From Diadema setosum (taxonomy: Eukaryota > Echinodermata > Echinoidea > Diadematoida > Diadematidae): a stretch of DNA of 64,000 bases. Made by a program: the position numbers and the translations under genes. The DNA lies in the NCBI GenBank assembly GCA_033980235.1, contig CM067077.1, positions 2,407,972 to 2,471,971 on the forward strand, written 5' to 3'. A model generated the notes under the pieces. It saw nothing but the letters and a program-made list of their open reading frames with translations, did not search any database and had not been told where the DNA came from. Within the stretch, counting starts at the first letter, position 1, and every line of letters begins with the position of its first letter. Positions 58,195 to 64,000 of this stretch are shown here, piece after piece.

Positions 58195-58725
58195 AATGTT
58201 TTTTGATGGTTTTACCCTGTTTAGGGGTGCTGAATCCGACTCTGGATGATACAGCACCTCTTTCCTTGAGGGTTTTGAGATATTCAAGATGGCCGCCAAA
58301 ATAGCCGCCAAAGACTAAAATTCCTGTCTATCATTTCCGTCTAAAGTTTGACAATTTGAAAGCAATTGGTGGTTTCTATCCTATTTTGAGTGTGCTGAGA
58401 TAATACAGATGGCTGCCAAGATGACCGACAAAAACGAAAATTTTCATGTAGACCCCGTATTTCCTTCTTAATGGCGTAAACATTGAAAACATTTAACGAT
58501 TTTACCCTATTTCGAGAGTGCTGGATCCGAACCTGGTTGATGCAATTTTTGTGTTATGTATAGGGTTTTAAGATGTCCAAAATTACCGCCAAGATAACTA
58601 GCAGAAGTTGACATTTAAATTTTAATATTTCTCTTCCTCTATGGTGAGCAGTTCAAAGTAAATTGATGATCTTACCCCATTTCGAGGGCGCTGAAAGTCT
58701 TTGAAGGTTTGGGGACTTTTTATAA
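58195..58725. repeat. Array of diverged ~150-bp units, left arm
   Basis: Three to four units share TTTTACCCTATTTCGAGGGT-like, GTGCTGAATCCGA-like and AAGATGGCCGCCAA-like phrases. The reverse-complement array lies at 60,395-60,770, so the two may be arms of one element of about 2.6 kb. Confidence 0.7.
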
Positions 58726-59554
58726 ATATCCTATCCAGGGAAATTTCTGTTTTTTGTTATAAACTGTGAAATATTATGGTCTAACGCGAAGCGGGGAGTT
58801 AAACCCATGGTAAAAAGCAACAATTCTTAATTTCCAGTCAGTTGAGCGAATTTGTCAAATCAGCCCAAAATTAATGGCATCGCAGGGGCGGATCCAGGAA
58901 TTCCGTAAAGAGGGGCGCGTTTACAAAATTAAAGGGGGGGGGGGGCGCACGCACCCCGCCCCCATTTTTTCTTTTTATTTCTTTTGTTTCAACAAAAAAT
59001 AAAGGGGGGGGGGGCGGGGCGTGCGCCGGTTGCGGTCTTCCCTTGATCCGCCCCTGCATCCAAAGTGACTGTCACAATGATTTTCTAATAAACAAAGATA
59101 TTCCGATATGTCTCAAACGGAACTTAAACACGTACTGAAAAGAAAAAAATGATATTGACATCACACTGACATGTGCAAACACAAAGATACGAGTCAAGAT
59201 TTCTTTAGGCATAATTCTTATGAAATATTGCTTGTGGTCGCCGATTATATGGCTCTACAGATGTGAAATTAATCCTCTTCGGCTATCAATAGAGTAAAAT
59301 CAAATTATGGCATGCTGGTATTTGGTGTTCAAACTTGTTTCATATTCTTATTTCGTCATTAGAAACGGTTGCATCCGTTACCACTATAGTAAATATCAAT
59401 AAAGGCAATTTTGAAAGCACTCTGCGTGATTATGGTATTCGTTAGTACTGGGCAATGATCTATTACCATACAGTCATGTTGTCATTTGTTCGTTTTTTAT
59501 TGTTTTTTTTTTTTACGGCGCGTTACCCGTGATTTTTCCTTCCCGTGTGTTCGT

Positions 59555-59597
<43 letters not shown>

Positions 59598-59851
59598 TAT
59601 ATATATGTATATATATGAAATGTTTCATCATATTGCCGAACAAATTGAAACATAACTATAAACATGTAAAACTCGTGTCTTCAACAATGTCATCAAGACC
59701 ACCAATATAAACTAATTAACCAATTTTAGTTTTTGTGGATGAAGAGATCAAAACTGCTTTTGACTAAAACATGTAATGTCGGGTAATCGCAGTAAACTCT
59801 ACATCACTATCACAATTTTATGATTGAGATGAGCATGTCTTGTCCACTGAC
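58726..59851. other. Interior between inverted arrays
   Basis: Non-coding, hosting a hAT-type MITE (58,883-59,056) and an (AAT)n run (about 59,557-59,596). Confidence 0.45.
58883..59056. mobile_element. hAT-type MITE with CAGGGGCGGATC ends
   Basis: Ends CAGGGGCGGATCCAGG and, reverse complemented, CAGGGGCGGATCAAGG. The GC-rich interior contains G runs. The flanking duplication is not clear (only CATC is shared). The end sequence is typical of hAT MITEs widespread in animals. Confidence 0.75.
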
Positions 59852-60175
59852 TAGGGAACTTTAGATTTTCGCGACTGGGAACGTTCAGAGGGAAAAAAAA
59901 CCCACGCACGTGCAGAACCGCGCGTCAAGTCGATCTGTTTTTAGCTTGCGTCGTCTGAGTTTTTCACTACGCGTTCTGAGCTATTTTTACGTCCGCACAA
60001 ATTGTGACGTAGAGAACTATTTGATGCACCGATCATATGGGGGCGACAGTTTATTTTTTATACGTTGCGTCTCAGAGTAATCTAAAGCTACTTTTCAACA
60101 CGACGCAGGGAAGAGGAAAACGTCCAGCGCACTCGTCGTCTCAAACGTCCGCGCGTCAAAATCTAAAGCTCCCTA
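59852..60175. mobile_element. CpG-rich MITE
   Basis: Ends TAGGGAACTTTAGATTTTCG and, reverse complemented, TAGGGAGCTTTAGATTTTGA. The 324-bp interior is much richer in CG dinucleotides than its surroundings (for example CGCGCGTCAA near 59,920 and near 60,150). A short frame inside is accidental. Target duplication not established. Confidence 0.7.
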
Positions 60176-60394
60176 CTGTAAGTATTCATAACTTATCCAC
60201 GATATGTGTAGAGGAAACAGCGTGATCTTGAAATTACTCAACCGCATCGGTAGTCTTGCAGGGTTTTTTTTTTTTTTTTTTTTTTTCTGTCGCACCTGTA
60301 TCGCACTAGCTCTAAGATATCCGGTAGAGTTGCTGTTTCATTGTACAGCAAGTTCAAACTGGGATAAAAGAACTATGCCTTCATTTATCAGCAT
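60176..60394. other. Spacer with T run
   Basis: Contains an AT-rich stretch and a T run at about 60,265-60,286. Nothing else recognised. Confidence 0.4.
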
Positions 60395-60770
60395 AGTAGA
60401 GTTTGGTGTAGATTTTGCCATTGACGAAAATTTGAAATCTTTCAGTACAAAAGCTAGAGTAAAACCATTATTGTTAACAATTTTCACCATTATATTTTAT
60501 TAGAAGGAAATGCATAAGAATTTCCGTTTTATTTCGACAGCCATCTTGATTTACTCCAAACTTTCAACGATGCAAGAGTTGCATCCAGACTCGGATTCAG
60601 CACCCTCGAAATGGAGTAGAAACATAATTATGTATTGTTCAGAATTTTCAACCATTGAATAGGAAGTACCCGGGAAATTCCAGTTTTGGCGGCCATTTTT
60701 GAAATCGAAGTAGGGTAGAACCATCAATAAATATTTTTCAATTTTGAAACACGGAAGTTTTTTTTTTCCT
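60395..60770. repeat. Array of ~150-bp units, right arm (inverted)
   Basis: Reverse complement of the units at 58,195-58,725: GGATTCAGCACCCTCGAAAT, TTTTGGCGGCCATTTTTG and TAGGGTAGAACCATCA are seen. Confidence 0.7.
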
Positions 60771-60939
60771 TTTCTCCTACCCTCTTGTTTACGGTGGGCT
60801 ACTGTCTAGGTAGAAAGAATTTATAGGCCAACAGCTGGCGAGATCGAGGTTGCAAGCTGCACCCTTCTCGCTGCGCGGGAAGAAATGCTTGGCTGGGTTT
60901 CCCGCGAATTTTGGTATGATTCATTTGGTTATAAATAAA

Positions 60940-61420
60940 GGCCGCACCCCGGTATTTGAATAAAAAGAATATAAGTGACAGTGAGTAGTCAAATTACAGG
61001 TTAATTATTATTGTATTGGTATGGGAGTGAAAGGTTAGAATTAAGGGAATCGCACTGATTGGCGGCTGATAATGTATGCAAGGTTAAGAGCGAGAGAAGG
61101 AGCGTGAGAGAAGATAAATAGCTGTGAAGGAGGAATAAGTGAGGAGAAGCTAATCCGACGCGAGAGTGGAAAGACCGTTTGTGCCCATTGGGAAGGGTCC
61201 AGGCTCGTCGAAATAGGAGGGAATCCAGGATAAGACTCCGCTGAGATCCGAGCTAAAAGGCTGTGAGGGAGAAAGCGAGAGAGAAATTGAACCTGTGATA
61301 CTCCGAGGCTAAAGTATTCCTGCTGCTGAGCGGAATTGGCAGACGAGGTACTGGACGACCACTCCGAGGGCAGACGGCAACTCTCCGCGCGGGTGCAGGG
61401 CAGAAATAACTGTAAGTGGA
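60940..61420 (+). other. Possible leader exon, GC-richer, unassigned
   Basis: A purine-rich, GC-richer stretch starts after GGTTATAAATAAAGG (TATA-like) and ends near 61,412 with AACTGTAAGTGG, which contains a strong donor. It might be a 5' untranslated exon of a plus-strand transcript or the leader of a degraded element. No protein recognised. Confidence 0.25.
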
Positions 61421-62058
61421 GTTTATAATGCTGATTTCAGTAATTTTTTTTTTTCTAGTTAGTTTTTTTTTTTTTGAGGGACTCAATAGAGGCGCTGTTA
61501 AAACGAGGCGCCTAGCAGTAAATGACAATAGAAGTTTTTTTTTTTTTTTTGTATGAAGAGAACGATTTGATGTGTACGGTGAGAATGAATTGATATGTTG
61601 AAGAAAGTAGGGTGGTTATTCTTTGTGCAGAAATAAAGTACAGAAGTATATCCAACAGTGTTATAGCTGTAAATCAAGAAGCTCGGTTATGGTTTATGCA
61701 CACATTGTAAACATTGGGTAAAAAATTCGGAAGTTATAAATTATGATGAAGAGAATTCTCAGGTATAGAGAAATGTTTTTGGGTGAATTTAAAGGAAGAG
61801 TTACAGTAGTAATAGGTATTAAATATTCGCCATACAGAGCGCGAATGCCATGATGTTATAAGATGATTTTGATATTGATTCTGTAAGATGATTTTGATAT
61901 TGATCTAAGAAGATTGTGATATTGATGTTATGAGTGTGACACAGAATAGTCGCCGTGTAGTCGAGGAATATCAAAGTGAGGATAGAACAGTATTAATATG
62001 GACGGACATTATTGTGTTAGTGGTGGTTAATTGTAAATTTACAGCCGCATCCTTATAT
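61421..62058. other. AT-rich stretch, nothing coding
   Basis: Three T runs (61,444-61,455; 61,465-61,476; 61,533-61,549) and a short local duplication of GATGATTTTGATATTGAT near 61,860-61,905. Confidence 0.4.
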
Positions 62059-62170
62059 TGCTACGAGCTGAGGCAGCCGCATTGCTACGAGCTGAGACAG
62101 CCGCAGTACTACGAGCTGAGACAGCCGCAGTGCTACGAGCTGAGACAGCCGCACTACTATACGAGCTGAG
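62059..62170. repeat. 24-bp minisatellite
   Basis: About 4.5 copies of GCTACGAGCTGAGACAGCCG plus CAGT. On the plus strand the frame gives an eight-residue repeat (CYELRQPQ). The open peptide ends soon after, so coding is doubtful. Confidence 0.92.
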
Positions 62171-62650
62171 TCCGGGACCAGCCGCTGCTCGGTGACACAG
62201 TCACGGTCGTCAGCAGAGACGCTGTCATCACTGGCCGGGCCAGACTGGTTGACGTCGGCACCGACGCTGCACCCTACCGATCTACAAGACGCATGAGGGC
62301 GCCCTCCAGCGACGTCATAGGACACAGAACTCGGCAAGATAACGCCTGACAGTTGATAGTTACAGGAGCTCCGTAGGCAGTAGTACAAGTGTAGTGTAAT
62401 TGTAACAGGGAGTTTGATGAGGTTGATTTAATCTAATGAATTCAGGGGAATATTTGATTTAAGTATATAAGCAGATAATTCATTTATGTTGCGTTGCGTT
62501 ATGATGAGATCTGTCAGAAAACATAGAACCCGCAGAGGAATTGAACTTTTGTTTATTGCATTTTGAATCCAAAACAAAAATCTTCACGCTGTGTTATTTA
62601 CGTGGTCTATTTTAGAGTAAAGTAGCGCAGTAAGTTCCCCCTGACAATTG
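62171..62650. other. GC-richer then AT-rich stretch, unassigned
   Basis: 62,171-62,360 is GC-rich (for example CAGCCGCTGCTCGGTGACAC) and unlike its neighbours, perhaps a remnant exon or leader. The rest is ordinary AT-rich DNA. Confidence 0.3.
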
Positions 62651-64000
62651 GCTATGATTGTTCAAGTTCAAGCTCAAATTTATTTTCATATTTCTACTTT
62701 CTCAGTGATGAGAATACAAAATGATTGACAGTAAAACAAAAATACAAAATATGTATACACCAAGTCTTTTGATTGGAGAAGAAAGAAAAAAAAAAGACTT
62801 AACACAAATGTATATGGTCATAATATCTGAGGATGTCACAAGTAAATGCCAGAAATGTGATGAGGCCTACATAAAACTGTAGGTTCCCGAATTCATATAG
62901 CCATGAAATTATAAGGAGAACGGATATATTTATCTTGACCAACTTTGATTATACCAGTGCAAAGATCGATATAAAGAATGAACCAATGAACCACACGAAT
63001 ATCGCTTAAACCAGACTGTACAGACCTCGCCGTGTTTGAAAAAGAATACAATAGGCTTAATATAACGGTACCACGAAATAATTTGGTGCTGCAGACAAAG
63101 ACAAAAGACTGGGAGCATAAAAAAGTTGCTAAAAGCCTGGTAAAGTGTATCTCTAAGTAATAGCCTTTTTGATTTGCATTTAAAGGTGAATATGGATAAG
63201 GACGAAACAGTATCTTGAAGGAGGTTATTCCGGTATATGAGTCCAAAAAACATAATTGTTTTCTTTGCAAATATAGTACGAGTACGGGGAAGGTGATAGG
63301 CGTCACTCTGACGAGTGGGATAAGAGTGAATAGAGCGATTTCTTTTGAACATGTGGATAAAAACAGATGGTAATTCATTAGTTGTTAGTGTGTTTATACA
63401 TGAACATTCCAAGCTTGTAATAAAATAGGTCTGGAATTTTCAGAATTCTGTTTTGGTGAAAAAGCAGTTGGTTTGAGCAAAATATCCGGCGCGGTTTATG
63501 ATTCTTATTGCTGGCTTTTGAATACGAAGAAGGGAATCTAATAATGAATTAATTGCATTTCCCCACAGCCATGTGGAGATGTTAAAGAAGAATATATACT
63601 CTGCAAAATATAAACAGGGAAAATATTTCTGCTTATTCAAAATTCCAATATTTCTGGACAAAACTTTTTACTTACAAAAATAATTTGAGTTTTCCTGCAT
63701 AATTCTCGGTCAACCCAAAGCCCTAAAAACGTTATGTTATGAACCTGCGTTAAACGTATATCATTTATTTTGATCTCATGTGGGACAACATTCAAAAAAT
63801 TACAAAGGACCATATGATTTTTTTTTCTATATTATGTGGGATAATTTGTTCGCATAAATCCAGGATTGCACAGACCTGAGCTCAGTATTCATCATTAATT
63901 AATGTATCAGGGTATCGATGTGAACAAAACAAACTTGTGCCATCAGCAAAACAAATGAATGATGAAATTTGCGATGATTTTGAAGATCGTTTATGTATAA
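62651..64000 (-). pseudogene. Truncated LINE reverse transcriptase (runs off the right edge)
   Basis: On the minus strand, starting beyond the window, remnants of an RT are seen in order: YINDLQN, FADGTSLF (the catalytic FADD has become FADG), GNAINSLLDSLLRIQ with AIRIINRAGYF, then HSYPTRQSDAYHLPRTRT and FKCKSKRLLL at the C-terminus. Frames change several times. The 3' end at about 62,651 has TTGAGCTTGAACTTGAAC, an L2/CR1-style tail. It differs from the LINE at 44.6 kb. It is non-functional. Confidence 0.8.

Noticed and set aside
58108..58311. Poly-Asn/Tyr protein on the minus strand
   Set aside because: Translation of the ATT/AAT microsatellite.
62893..63378. 161-codon minus-strand frame as an independent gene
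   Set aside because: The overlapping frame shows clear LINE RT C-terminal motifs, so this one is a shadow.

Overview
The window reads as nuclear DNA of a marine invertebrate deuterostome, most likely an echinoderm such as a sea urchin. Evidence: AT-rich DNA with spliced genes, a Death-NACHT-LRR immune receptor gene, a Ty3/gypsy element with the Gmr1-like domain order known from deuterostomes, and many non-LTR, hAT-like and short inverted-repeat elements. No prokaryotic gene organisation is seen. The species cannot be fixed from sequence alone.

The backbone is one minus-strand NLR-type gene running from about 50.1 kb down past position 1. Its Death-domain exon (49829-50109) joins in matching phase 1 to a large NACHT exon (41145-42727), which is followed by about ten leucine-rich-repeat exons or exon remnants (40.6, 36.9, 32.9, 31.8, 30.9, 29.7, 17.3, 16.4, 15.5 and 1.7 kb). 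The recognisable LRR exons are phase 0. Six full-length ones plus one remnant are duplicates of a ~168-base module that was copied together with the 3' tail of an old plus-strand LINE.

Almost all remaining sequence is mobile DNA inserted into the introns of that gene. (1) 2552-13163 is a minus-strand Gmr1-like gypsy element with apparently identical 204-bp LTRs, ATAC target duplications and the order gag-protease-integrase-RT-RNase H. Its gag is split by a 3.3-kb DNA element (8927-12249) made largely of a CTGTGGTAC motif in both orientations. (2) 17831-28902 is an 11-kb hAT transposon with an 8-bp target duplication (GTTACTAC) and a matching empty site elsewhere in the window. It carries a spliced gene joining an OTU protease domain to a TTF-finger hAT transposase. 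(3) 33547-36494 is a 2.9-kb element with 35-bp terminal inverted repeats. (4) 37179-37383 is a 205-bp MITE with a TTAGGG-like core. (5) 44.6-48.95 kb is a nearly full-length LINE lying between the Death and NACHT exons. (6) 51196-55606 is a 4.4-kb foldback element packed with RFX X-box-like palindromes.

From 56 to 64 kb lie microsatellites, SINE-like pieces, two MITEs, a pair of inverted repeat arrays, a 24-bp minisatellite and a truncated minus-strand LINE. Most transposon genes are broken by single-base changes in homopolymers or by single nonsense codons. The NLR Death and NACHT exons are open throughout.
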